From assembly GCF_900104305.1 (NCBI RefSeq), contig NZ_FNJC01000002.1, positions 496,001 through 560,000 on the forward strand: a DNA stretch of 64,000 nt, written 5' to 3'. The notes beneath the pieces were generated by a model that was given only the letters and a program-made list of their open reading frames with translations, was not told where the DNA came from and made no database searches. Position numbers and translations under genes: made by a program. This DNA is from Filomicrobium insigne (GTDB lineage: Bacteria; Pseudomonadota; Alphaproteobacteria; Rhizobiales; Hyphomicrobiaceae). The stretch's first letter is position 1; each line of letters begins with the position of its first letter. Positions 41,870 through 50,271 of this stretch are shown one piece after another.

Positions 41870-42160
41870 ATGTCCATTTCCATCGACCAAATCATCGTCT
41901 GGGTGATCATCGGGATCATCGGCGGAAGCCTTGCAGGCCTGATTGTGCGTTGGGACAAGAAGGGATTCGGCCTAGCCTCGAATATCGCCCTGGGCCTCGT
42001 GGGCGCACTGGTCGGAGGAATGCTGTTCCGCCTCTTTGGCATCTGGCCAGACCTCGACAGAATCTCGATCTCACTGCGCGACATACTCGCGGCTGTCCTA
42101 GGCTCTCTCCTAGTGCTCTTGGCGAAATGGCTCTACGATCGCTACAAATCCACCCCGTGA
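41870..42160 (+). CDS. GlsB/YeaQ/YmgE family membrane protein
   Basis: A 96-residue protein with three membrane segments and the family GIIGGSLAGLIV, NIALGLVGALVGGMLF and ILAAVLGSLLVLLAKW stretches (transglycosylase-associated family, named for its genome position, not for activity). Members are often stress-induced. Its function is unknown. Confidence 0.88.
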   Translation: MSISIDQIIVWVIIGIIGGSLAGLIVRWDKKGFGLASNIALGLVGALVGGMLFRLFGIWPDLDRISISLRDILAAVLGSLLVLLAKWLYDRYKSTP

Positions 42161-42741
42161 CATAGAGCAAAAGGACATGTCACGGCCTCTGTCCCTTGAC
42201 CACATTTAGCCATAAGCCGCCCCAGATTAGATGTAGATGATAGACATGGCACATCTTACCGGCGCTTGGCTCTCGACGCACTGACAGGCCACGCCACAGT
42301 AGCCCGACGGTCGAGTTACCCAGACCTGGCGCGGCCCCTACGAGAGCGGGAATCAAGCGACCCGCGCCCCTGCCTACATCAGCGTAATCGGCCGAAACCC
42401 CGACAATCGCACGCATACGATCAGCAACTGGAACAGCAGGTTGTATGGGGCGCGAAAACGCGTCTGCGGGCATCGCTATCGGCCAAAATGTCACGATCTA
42501 CTGGGATAACTGAGGGTTATTTCCCTGGGTACCGCGCCATTCGGACCAAGCAGCTGTCAATGGGTCGCGCGTTATTCCCGAGAATTGCACTTGTGCAACT
42601 CATCTCATTAGGCTTTCGTAGTATGAGCGGCCCGATGGCCATCCGCATTTCAAGGCTCTTCTGGGTTGCGCAGCTGAAGAGATCGGATGATCGCGGACAG
42701 CCTCAGACCTACTGTCGAACGAAATGCAACCAGAGGTTATT
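42161..42741 (+). other. 580-bp intergenic region upstream of the aminotransferase
   Basis: No credible gene. Contains a perfect palindrome TTGCAC-TT-GTGCAA (42585-42598) and, earlier, an imperfect GGGATAAC/GTTATTTCCC hairpin near 42503. It must contain the aminotransferase promoter. Confidence 0.5.
42585..42598. promoter_or_regulatory. Palindrome upstream of the class V aminotransferase
   Basis: TTGCAC and GTGCAA are perfect 6-bp arms around TT, about 145 bases before the aminotransferase start. This size and symmetry fits a dimeric repressor or activator site; the regulator is unknown. Confidence 0.4.
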
Positions 42742-43971
42742 ATGACGATATACCCATCCCTCGAGATTCCGGCAACACTCGCCGCCGGGCCGGGCCCGGG
42801 CAATACCGATCCACGCGTGCTCGAACGCTTCGCCAAGACGGGCATTGCCGACCACATGCAAAAAGACGTTGTGCGCGGCATGATCGAAGCCAAAGAGATG
42901 TTGCGCGACCTCTGGGGAACCAAGAACGTCTACACGTATGGCGTCGCCGGCACCGGCTTCTCCGGTCTCGATTGCGTGCTCTCGATGATCCTGCCAGGCG
43001 ACAAGGTCGTCGCGTTCCCGAACGGTACGTTCTCCGGCATCGACAGCCTGACCATTCGCATGAAGGCTGCGACTGCCGAAGAATTGGCCGCCGACCCGCT
43101 CAATCCAAAGCCGGCGAGCGTCAGCATCATTGAAACGCCACATGGCCAGTCCGTGACGGGCGCAACCGTCGATGCGGCATTGGCTGAGCATAAGCCGATG
43201 TGGGCCTTCATGGCGCACTGGGAAACAGGCTCCGGCCGCATCAACGACCTCAAAGGTTTCTCAGATGCCTGCCTTAAGCATGGCGTAATGGGCATCGTTG
43301 ACGCCGTCTCCAGCCTCGGCGTCGCCGACTTCAACATCGATGACTATCCTGGCGTTGTCGCTTGGGCGTCGTGTCCGCAAAAGGGGGTTCTGTCCCTGCC
43401 GCTCACCTACGCGCCAGTGAGCTTCACCGACAAGGCCATCGATATGGTCAAGAAGCGCGGCTGCCGCACTTACGTGCACCACCCAATCCTCGACGCGCGT
43501 CACTGGGGCATCGTCGATGGTAAGGACGTGCCGAATGCCGTCTATCACCAGACGCATTCGTGCTACGCGATCGCCGCGTTCCATGAAGCGCTGCGCATTA
43601 TCCTCGGCTACGGACGTCGTCGGAAGGCTTCCGACTACGCCTACCACGAGAAAGCGCTGCGCCAGGCCGTTGAGAGCATGGGCTGCGAAGTAACCTCCGA
43701 CATGACGAGCCTCGTCGTTCTGAACCTCCCAGACAAGCTGCGGGGCAAAGAAAAGGACCTCGTCGCGAATGCACGCGCCAAAGGCTTCGGCATCTGGCCA
43801 ACTCTGTCTGAGCCTGTCCAGGTACGCATTGGCATCCTGAACCAGCTTTCAGCAGAGCAAATCGCGGAAATCGTCAACCGCTTCGCTGACGAAATGCTCG
43901 AAATGGGCGCAAATTTCGACAAGCAGAACGTTTTGAACGGTCTCAAGTCCTACTACGCACAAGCCGCTTAA
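42742..43971 (+). CDS. Class V PLP-dependent aminotransferase, substrate unresolved
   Basis: A 409-residue aminotransferase of the alanine-glyoxylate/serine-glyoxylate superfamily. The start at 42742 has AGAGG five bases upstream. Recognisable class V features are GPGPGNTDPRVL, IVDAVSSLGVADF, and a lysine (K214) in CPQKGVLSLP. Family members usually have a GSQKG-type sequence at the PLP lysine, so CPQK is unusual. It is expressed as a single gene after a long leader and followed by a strong GC hairpin. Glyoxylate or pyruvate aminotransfer is likely; which amino donor is used cannot be told. Confidence 0.85.
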   Translation: MTIYPSLEIPATLAAGPGPGNTDPRVLERFAKTGIADHMQKDVVRGMIEAKEMLRDLWGTKNVYTYGVAGTGFSGLDCVLSMILPGDKVVAFPNGTFSGIDSLTIRMKAATAEELAADPLNPKPASVSIIETPHGQSVTGATVDAALAEHKPMWAFMAHWETGSGRINDLKGFSDACLKHGVMGIVDAVSSLGVADFNIDDYPGVVAWASCPQKGVLSLPLTYAPVSFTDKAIDMVKKRGCRTYVHHPILDARHWGIVDGKDVPNAVYHQTHSCYAIAAFHEALRIILGYGRRRKASDYAYHEKALRQAVESMGCEVTSDMTSLVVLNLPDKLRGKEKDLVANARAKGFGIWPTLSEPVQVRIGILNQLSAEQIAEIVNRFADEMLEMGANFDKQNVLNGLKSYYAQAA

Positions 43972-43980
43972 GCGCTGAAG

Positions 43981-44004
43981 GGCCGGGCGTTGACGCGCCC
44001 GGCC
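43981..44004 (+). terminator. GC-rich hairpin between convergent genes
   Basis: Nine-bp perfect arms GGCCGGGCG/CGCCCGGCC with a 6-base loop start 10 bases after the aminotransferase stop. No T-run follows, so it may stabilise the 3' end or act with Rho. Confidence 0.5.
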
Positions 44005-44049
44005 TGCCACTCAAAACCCGCAGACGACCACTCACCCACCAAACACCTA

Positions 44050-45228
44050 TCAGCGTTCACCTGCCTTCGACGAAGGCAACGGCTCCGCGTTCGCATGAGC
44101 AGAACGCGCCAAGCCCGTCGCCCAAGGGATCAAAACCCTCAGCGCCTTCCCGAATGCACCATCCAGCGCTGCGACAGCGTCCGATGCGTCCGGCGCTGTT
44201 AGACCTGCCATCTCATGGATAACTCGCGATCCTAGAACCTTGCCGTCACTCGAAACGAGATTGGCGGAGATGTCGACATCGGCCTTGAGATCCGGTCCGG
44301 CGAGTATCGCGAAGGTCCGAATATCCAGGACCAACTGCAGGTCACTTTCCAACGCGTCTATCGGCCGGGTCACAGACCGAAAGCACTTCGTATTCTCAAG
44401 ACTTTCGATGACCTTGGCCTGAACAATAGCCGGAATAGCGTCCGCTAGCTCTCCATTGTCGAACGCATGAGGATCGGACAAAGCCCCCTTCACGGGAATC
44501 TTATTGTTGCTAAGGGACATCAACGCACTCGGATCAGGAACGACAAGCTGCTTGTCGATCGTCTGTGTGCAGGGCGGCAGGTCACGTACACCAGTCAAAC
44601 TGTAGACGGGGACAGGCGGCTTACCAGCCGTGCCACCCGTCATCCGCTCCAACCCCGCCAATATCCCATCAACCTTGTCGGAGTTTCGCGCCAAAGCCTG
44701 CGAGAACGTGCTGATATTACTGATAGCGTCGTGCAGAGGCGCCGAATTGTCAGAAAGAATTTTGTCAAGGTTCGACAAGGTGTCGCGTGCCGACTGAGTC
44801 AGCGTCTCACCGACGTTGGGCGCCGCCAGAAGAAGTGGTGTCTTACCATCAGACGCCGTCAAGACTGAAGCTTCAGCGCTCCCCCCGGAAAGAGCAACCA
44901 CAGGCGCTCCCGTCAATCCTTGAAAGTCGATACCGACCGTGGTGTCGCGCTTAACCGGTGTGAACGGATCAACAGCGATCGTTGCCATAACCTGCTTAGG
45001 TTGTTTGGGGTCGAGATCGAGAGACGTCACTTCACCAACCCGTATGCCATTGAACAGAACATTCGAACCGACGAGCAAACCTGAAACCGGACTTTCAAAG
45101 CGAATTTGGTAGGTCGCTCGTTGTCGAATGCCACCTGCACCCTGCAGCCAATACACGAAACCAAATCCAGCAATGATCACACCGAGTGCGAACAAACCGA
45201 TCAGCGCGTATCGTGCTCTTGTTTCCAT
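44050..45228 (-). CDS. Mla-type MCE protein fused to ABC-transport auxiliary domain
   Basis: A 392-residue membrane-anchored protein. One N-terminal membrane segment (ALIGLFALGVIIAGFGFVYW) is followed by an MCE/MlaD domain (about 40-115, VSGLLVGSNVLFNGIRVGEV and DFQGLTGAP), a helical linker (120-180), and a C-terminal domain resembling the PqiC/YmbA ABC-auxiliary family (about 190-370, YSLTGVRDLPPC, LDIRTFAILAG). MCE proteins carry phospholipids across the periplasm; the auxiliary domain is usually a separate outer-membrane lipoprotein. Last gene of the mlaE-mlaF-mlaD-like operon, nine bases after the ATPase gene. Confidence 0.85.
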   Translation of the reverse strand: METRARYALIGLFALGVIIAGFGFVYWLQGAGGIRQRATYQIRFESPVSGLLVGSNVLFNGIRVGEVTSLDLDPKQPKQVMATIAVDPFTPVKRDTTVGIDFQGLTGAPVVALSGGSAEASVLTASDGKTPLLLAAPNVGETLTQSARDTLSNLDKILSDNSAPLHDAISNISTFSQALARNSDKVDGILAGLERMTGGTAGKPPVPVYSLTGVRDLPPCTQTIDKQLVVPDPSALMSLSNNKIPVKGALSDPHAFDNGELADAIPAIVQAKVIESLENTKCFRSVTRPIDALESDLQLVLDIRTFAILAGPDLKADVDISANLVSSDGKVLGSRVIHEMAGLTAPDASDAVAALDGAFGKALRVLIPWATGLARSAHANAEPLPSSKAGER

Positions 45229-45237
45229 TTTCAGATC

Positions 45238-46014
45238 TCAACTGGCTGCATCGGAGACATGACTGCCAAGCTCACGCGTCCGACGTCCACGGAAGTAAGA
45301 CTTCACCCAGGGATGCGGCGATTCCAAAATGCTCTGGATCGACCCCGACGCCACGACCTTGCCGTCAGCAATGACACCAACACGGTCACAAACCGTATAG
45401 AGGCTGTCGAGATCATGGGTGATCATAAAAACGGTAAGCCCTAGCGTCTTCTGAAGCGTTCGGATCAGACTGTCGAAATCTCCAGCAGAGATGGGGTCGA
45501 GACCCGACGTCGGCTCATCGAGAAATACAAGTTCAGGGTCCATAGCAAGGGCGCGCGCCAACGCGGCACGCTTGATCATCCCCCCCGAAAGCTCGGAAGG
45601 GAGCTTGTCGTGATCGGTGGACTTGAGCCCCACCATTTCGAGCTTCACCCGCGCGATGTCATTCAACATGTCAGGCGTGAGATTCAGATACTCGCGCATG
45701 GGAAACTGAACGTTCTGAAGAACGCTCAAAGAGGAGAACAGCGCACCCTGCTGAAACAGAACCCCCCATCGTCGATTGATGGCTCGACGCTGGGTTTCCG
45801 TTGCCCCATTCAAGCGTACGCCCAAAACTTCAATCGTTCCCTGCCGCGCGTATAAAAGACCAATGATCGTTCGCAATAAGACAGACTTTCCGCTGCCCGA
45901 ACCGCCCACCAGTCCATAAATCTCACCGCGGTTCACATCCAAGTCTACGTGATCAAGGACGGTGCGATCACCGAAGCCCACCACAAGATCCCGTATCCTG
46001 ATGATTGGATCCAT
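45238..46014 (-). CDS. Mla-type ABC transporter ATPase (MlaF-like)
   Basis: A 258-residue ABC ATPase: Walker A GGSGSGKS, Q-loop near RRWGVLFQQG, signature LSGGMIKR (with SGGM as in MlaF), Walker B LVFLDEPTSG, and H-loop MITHDLDS. It drives lipid transport with the STAS-permease upstream (9 bp) and the MCE protein downstream (9 bp). Confidence 0.93.
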   Translation of the reverse strand: MDPIIRIRDLVVGFGDRTVLDHVDLDVNRGEIYGLVGGSGSGKSVLLRTIIGLLYARQGTIEVLGVRLNGATETQRRAINRRWGVLFQQGALFSSLSVLQNVQFPMREYLNLTPDMLNDIARVKLEMVGLKSTDHDKLPSELSGGMIKRAALARALAMDPELVFLDEPTSGLDPISAGDFDSLIRTLQKTLGLTVFMITHDLDSLYTVCDRVGVIADGKVVASGSIQSILESPHPWVKSYFRGRRTRELGSHVSDAAS

Positions 46015-46023
46015 GCGCTTGGC

Positions 46024-47178
46024 TCACATATCGATTGACGCAAAGAAGATGGCAAAAAGCCCATCAAGCACGATGACCAAGAAGATGGCCTTCACAACAG
46101 AGGCCGTAGTCTGCAATCCTAGCGATTCCGCACTGCCTTTAACCTGAAGGCCTTGAGCGCACGCCACAATCCCTATGACCAGTGCCATGAACGGCGCTTT
46201 GATCATTCCAACCTTGAAGTGCGTAATCGAGATTGCCTCCTTGAGCCGCGTAAGAAAAATTTCGGGGCTCATTCCGCCGTAGAGCCACGCCACCAACTGC
46301 GCGCCGTACAGTGCCGACATCGAACCGAGAAAGGTCAGGATCGGCAGCGCAATGACCAACGCAACGACACGCGGCAGAACCAACACCTCGACCGGATCGA
46401 GCCCCATAGTCTCTAGGGCATCGATTTCCTCACGCATCTTCATCGAGCCAAGCTCAGCTGTGTAGGAGCTTCCCGAACGCCCTGCGACCATGATCGCAAC
46501 AATCAGAACGCCGATCTCACGCAACACAAGAATGCCGACCATGTCCACGACGTAGACGTCGGCACCGAACTTGCGAAAGTGAAAGATCCCCTGTTGGGCG
46601 ATAATCCCGCCAATAAGAAATGTAATAAGAAGTATGATTGGCACAGCTTGCCAACCCACGCGATCAAGATGATGAACGGCAGACGTCAATCGAAAACGCA
46701 ATGGATGCAAAACAATGCGCCACACCGATGCACAGATCGCGCCAAGCATCGCAGCAAGCGCGACGAGGTCACTCCAGATTCCCGTTATGGCTCTTCCGAC
46801 ATTTGACAGGTAGTCGACGAGGGCGTTGCCGCGAACATTGACGGCCTGCGGCGCGACTATGGAACTGTCTACCTCTTCAAAAAGAGGGCGAAGGCGCTCA
46901 GCGAGGCCATTGACTGGGATATTCTTTTCAGGCCTACCACCCTGGTGCCGCAACCGCTCTAGAAAGACGGCGCCAAAGGTGTCGAGTTCCGCGACCGCGT
47001 TCAGGTCCAAAGCGGAAAGTGGTTCCTCAGCAATCCGGGCCGAGGCTCCTTCAACAAGGTCTTCAAGAGCATCGGCGTACGCGGCGGTCCAGTTGCCTGC
47101 CGCGACAAACACCACGCGTCCTTCCCGTCGCGAAAAGGTTAGGGTCGGAGAACTGCTCGATACCAGCGCAGAGTCCAT
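46024..47178 (-). CDS. MlaE-type permease fused to an N-terminal STAS domain
   Basis: A 384-residue protein read from ATG 47178; the frame is open 38 codons further without homology. An N-terminal STAS-like domain (about 10-110, LTFSRREGRVVFVAAGNW, ALDLNAVAELDTFGA) precedes the MlaE permease with five to six membrane segments. MlaE landmarks are VPIILLITFLIGGIIA and ELGSMKMREEIDALETMG. In E. coli STAS is a separate subunit (MlaB); here it is joined to the permease. Confidence 0.9.
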   Translation of the reverse strand: MDSALVSSSSPTLTFSRREGRVVFVAAGNWTAAYADALEDLVEGASARIAEEPLSALDLNAVAELDTFGAVFLERLRHQGGRPEKNIPVNGLAERLRPLFEEVDSSIVAPQAVNVRGNALVDYLSNVGRAITGIWSDLVALAAMLGAICASVWRIVLHPLRFRLTSAVHHLDRVGWQAVPIILLITFLIGGIIAQQGIFHFRKFGADVYVVDMVGILVLREIGVLIVAIMVAGRSGSSYTAELGSMKMREEIDALETMGLDPVEVLVLPRVVALVIALPILTFLGSMSALYGAQLVAWLYGGMSPEIFLTRLKEAISITHFKVGMIKAPFMALVIGIVACAQGLQVKGSAESLGLQTTASVVKAIFLVIVLDGLFAIFFASIDM

Positions 47179-47473
47179 GCGCGCTCTATTCCGTGTACAA
47201 GATATGCGGACGACGAATGATCTTATCGCTAGACAGCGCAGCGCCCTAGGTGGGGCGAGAGTAACATTAAAAAAGCGCCGTAATCTGCTCACGTCTTCGT
47301 GCGGCCAACCTAGGACCCGGCCTCGACGTAGAGGTCCTCCCCCTATCGGCTGACACGCGCCTGGCTCCTAGGATGCAGAAGCAGTCGCCGAACTGTTCCT
47401 GCGGCTGTACAGTCAGCCCAAAGAATCATGGACGGTCGAGCAAACATTCACCCCGTCGCTCTGAGGATCATGA

Positions 47474-48406
47474 GTGGTGACTTCACAGATGTTGATGCGC
47501 GTCGCGCCCTTGGTGTTCGTGGTTCTCTGGTCGACCGGTTTCATCGGCTCTCGGCTTGGCGCGCCGGACGCAGAGCCGTTCACATTCCTCTCGCTTCGAT
47601 TCTTGCTCGTGCTGGGATTATTGCTGCCCGTTGCACTATTTTTTCAGCAGCGAGCTGGCGGCTGGCACGAACGCGGGCACGCAATCGTCGTAGGCGCCCT
47701 CATACACGGCTTCTACCTCGGCGGAGTATTCTGGGCCATCCATCGGGAAATGCCTGCCGGGGTTGCCGCCCTCATCGTATCGCTACAGCCCATTATGACC
47801 TCGGTTCTTGCTGGGCCACTGCTCGGCGAACGTGTTTCGGCACAGAACTGGTTCGGTCTGGCGATCGGTCTTGTCGGGGCGATCCTAATCCTCGCCCCAA
47901 AGTTTGATCTCGCAACTTCTGCGGGCACGGGCATCAACGGTTACACGATCCTGGCGAGCGTGATTGCCCTCTGTGCCATCACCATGGGAACGCTCTACCA
48001 AAAGCGTTTCGCTACGCGCATCGATCTTTTGGTCGGTGCCGTGTGGCAGTACATCGGAGCCCTTATCATCGTTAGCGCTGGCGCGCTGTTATTCGAAACG
48101 CGCGAAGTGAACTGGACGCCGAACTTCATCTTCGCACTCGCGTGGCTGGTCCTCGTCCTTTCGATCGGGGCCATCTCGCTTTTGATGCTGCTCATCCGCC
48201 AAAACGCGGTAGCGACCGTCGCCGGCCTGTTCTACCTCGTACCGGGTGTCACTGCACTCATTGCTCATTTCATGTTCGGCGAAACGCTGGACCTGATGCA
48301 AATTTTCGGTCTCGTGCTCGCGACATTCGCTGTCTTGCTGACGACTCTCCGGAAAGAGAATCTCCGCTTCCTGCAACGGCGCCACCCTGCACCACCTGCC
48401 CCCTAG
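47474..48406 (+). CDS. EamA/DMT family transporter
   Basis: A 310-residue, ten-TM transporter with two EamA repeats (about 10-140 and 155-290). VFVVLWSTGFIGSRLGAP and the FTFLSLRFLLVL motif are typical of RhaT/EamA proteins. The GTG at 47474 is taken as start; ATGs at 47489 and 47495 are possible. It exports an unknown small metabolite. Divergent from the Mla operon, convergent with the methyltransferase. Confidence 0.9.
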   Translation: MVTSQMLMRVAPLVFVVLWSTGFIGSRLGAPDAEPFTFLSLRFLLVLGLLLPVALFFQQRAGGWHERGHAIVVGALIHGFYLGGVFWAIHREMPAGVAALIVSLQPIMTSVLAGPLLGERVSAQNWFGLAIGLVGAILILAPKFDLATSAGTGINGYTILASVIALCAITMGTLYQKRFATRIDLLVGAVWQYIGALIIVSAGALLFETREVNWTPNFIFALAWLVLVLSIGAISLLMLLIRQNAVATVAGLFYLVPGVTALIAHFMFGETLDLMQIFGLVLATFAVLLTTLRKENLRFLQRRHPAPPAP

Positions 48407-48420
48407 CCGCCGAACACCCG

Positions 48421-49119
48421 TCAAGCGTAGGCAACCCAGCCACGCCAGGTAAACGCCGCGTAGAAGAGCGTCACGTTCGAAAAGCCCGCCTCACGCAGAA
48501 GCGCCTCGTCCTGCTCCGGGGAGAACAGGGAAAGGCTAGCCTCGACCTTGGAACGTCCCTGCTCCACCTTCTCCGGATCTGCGCCCGAGGCAACCGCATA
48601 AGCAGCATATCGCGACAGCCACCGGCCGCGCTCACCATCGCCCTGGGGGAAACTCGAATGCGCAGCGACGAAGGGCGCACCGGGCTTGAGCCTGCGCTGA
48701 ATCTCGGCCTCTGTACGCCGCCGCTCGTCGGCATCGAGAAAATGCAAAGTCAGCAGGCACGTCGCGGCGTCGAAAGGCCCATCCGGCGCGTCGTCGATAT
48801 ATCCCTGTATCAGATGCACACGCGGTGAATGGTCTTTCAGCATGTGTTCGGCCAGTTTCAGCATCTCTGCCGACGGATCGACCCCGACGAATGACCAACC
48901 CGGCTGTTCCTCAGCCAGTGCTTTGATCTCAAGACCACCCCCAGCACCAAGGACGAGCACACGCGCATCCGCGGGAGCCTTCTCCGCAAGCATGATCCCG
49001 GTCATGCGATGAAGGGAGCTGTAGCCCGGCACAAAACGCGGCGGCCCTTCTGCGTATGTCGCCACATGCTCCGGATCGGAGAACGTTTCCAGTATCGCTT
49101 TAACGGAATCGTCGGCTCG
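48421..49119 (-). CDS. Class I SAM-dependent methyltransferase
   Basis: A 232-residue Rossmann methyltransferase from ATG 49119, preceded by GAGAGG. Motif I is VLVLGAGGGLEIKAL, motif II VGVDPSAEML, and DAATCLLTLHFL is motif IV. The size and sequence resemble UbiE/TehB-like small-molecule methyltransferases. Substrate unknown. The leader contains a perfect 13-bp inverted repeat (49140-49174), so regulated expression is likely. Confidence 0.88.
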   Translation of the reverse strand, partial: RADDSVKAILETFSDPEHVATYAEGPPRFVPGYSSLHRMTGIMLAEKAPADARVLVLGAGGGLEIKALAEEQPGWSFVGVDPSAEMLKLAEHMLKDHSPRVHLIQGYIDDAPDGPFDAATCLLTLHFLDADERRRTEAEIQRRLKPGAPFVAAHSSFPQGDGERGRWLSRYAAYAVASGADPEKVEQGRSKVEASLSLFSPEQDEALLREAGFSNVTLFYAAFTWRGWVAYA

Positions 49120-49139
49120 CATACATGACCTCTCGAGTT

Positions 49140-49174
49140 CCAAATCATGTAACATTTGATATTACATGATTTGG
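49140..49174. promoter_or_regulatory. 13-bp inverted repeat in the methyltransferase leader
   Basis: Perfect arms CCAAATCATGTAA and TTACATGATTTGG flank a 9-base centre, starting about 20 bases upstream of the methyltransferase ATG and just 28 bases past the stop of the upstream gene. As DNA it would be a good operator; as RNA it would form a 13-bp hairpin above the ribosome site. No T-run follows, so it is not a standard terminator. Confidence 0.6.
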
Positions 49175-49201
49175 AAGCGGTCAATGCGATGCAACAGGCG
49201 C

Positions 49202-50113
49202 TCAATTAACCTGACAGGTTTCCTCGTACTTACGGCAGGCATTACCATTGCCCTTATTGCATTGAGCCTGCCAGGTTTTGCAGCCCGGCTTCTTCCATGG
49301 TTCTACCTCAAAGCCCTGCTTGTCCTGACGCCAGACGCATTTGCCATTCCGCAGCTGGTAGCCTTTCTTGCAATAGCAATCACCCTCCGCACTGCGATAA
49401 GCGTTCTTTCCGCAATTCTGGAGCAGCACACACTCACCGTTCCGGAGTTTGTAGTTCTTGCCGCACACGAGGGGCTTCTTCTTTGCCTCCGTCGGCTTGG
49501 CTCTTGGCGGTGTTGAAGGCTTTGGGTTATCCGCATCGAGACGGAACAACTCTACCGTGGCCGGCTCGGCTGCAGGCAGGAAGATCTGCAGACAGTCTCC
49601 CGGACCGGTGGCGACCATCCAGGGATGAGTGCGATACGTATCGAACGTAATTTGCTCGCCGGGGTTCAGGCCGCCGTAGTCCTGCAGATTGCCCTCGAAG
49701 TCGATCCACAGGAAGGCGCGATACATCCCGGACTTGTTGACGAATGTGATCTTGGTTGGCTCGCTGGAGCTTTGCGAGCGCAACTCCGCGCGCTCAGAAC
49801 ATTGGCGTTCGGACGCTTTACCTGACGACACGACGGGGACGGTGGCGGGTTCCGACTGCCCGCCCATCTTCTTCAAGTAAGCGCGCGCCATATCGGCATA
49901 GAAGCCTGTCGGGTAGCTTGCTAGGAACGCGTTCCAGGCATCTGCCGTACCAAGCTCCTTAGCGACTTCGAATGCTTCTTTCGCGGCAACGGCGTCCGCA
50001 TCCTGCGCAAACGCCGAACCGCGACCCAAATCCTGGCCTGCGCTCCAGGGCTGAGAAACCATCGCTGAAAAAAACAGCAGGAACAAAACAGAACGCGAGA
50101 AAAACCACTGCAT
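49202..50113 (-). CDS. Secreted protein with VHL-beta-like domain and Cys-rich tail
   Basis: A 303-residue secreted protein. The signal peptide is within 1-36 (cut near AFA/QD). Residues 40-84 form a helical repeat (EAFEVAKELGTADAWNAF and YADMARAYLKKM). Residues 110-180 align with the beta domain of the von Hippel-Lindau tumour suppressor without gaps from W136 to W165: W136, Y146, T159, H163 and W165 correspond to human W88, Y98, S111, H115 and W117 of the hydroxyproline pocket. A Pro/Lys linker leads to a Cys-rich tail (215-303) with two LRNGxCV repeats. Bacterial VHL-beta-domain proteins occur in alphaproteobacteria; their ligand is unknown. Confidence 0.85.
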   Translation of the reverse strand: MQWFFSRSVLFLLFFSAMVSQPWSAGQDLGRGSAFAQDADAVAAKEAFEVAKELGTADAWNAFLASYPTGFYADMARAYLKKMGGQSEPATVPVVSSGKASERQCSERAELRSQSSSEPTKITFVNKSGMYRAFLWIDFEGNLQDYGGLNPGEQITFDTYRTHPWMVATGPGDCLQIFLPAAEPATVELFRLDADNPKPSTPPRAKPTEAKKKPLVCGKNYKLRNGECVLLQNCGKNAYRSAEGDCYCKKGYQLRNGKCVWRQDKQGFEVEPWKKPGCKTWQAQCNKGNGNACRKYEETCQVN

Positions 50114-50271
50114 TATTGAATATCCTGACTATGGCCACGCCATATGTGACCATAGTCAGCATAAGAACGATCAACAACGCGGTGGTGTCTCCACAGCATC
50201 GTCGACGAACTCATTTTCGCAAAAAATTCCCGAAAGGGGTGCCTTCAATCCGTTCGCACGTTCGTTGCTGA

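Noticed and set aside
42180-42494. 104-codon minus-strand frame in the gap before the aminotransferase
   Set aside because: No recognisable motif, no ribosome site and no neighbour context.
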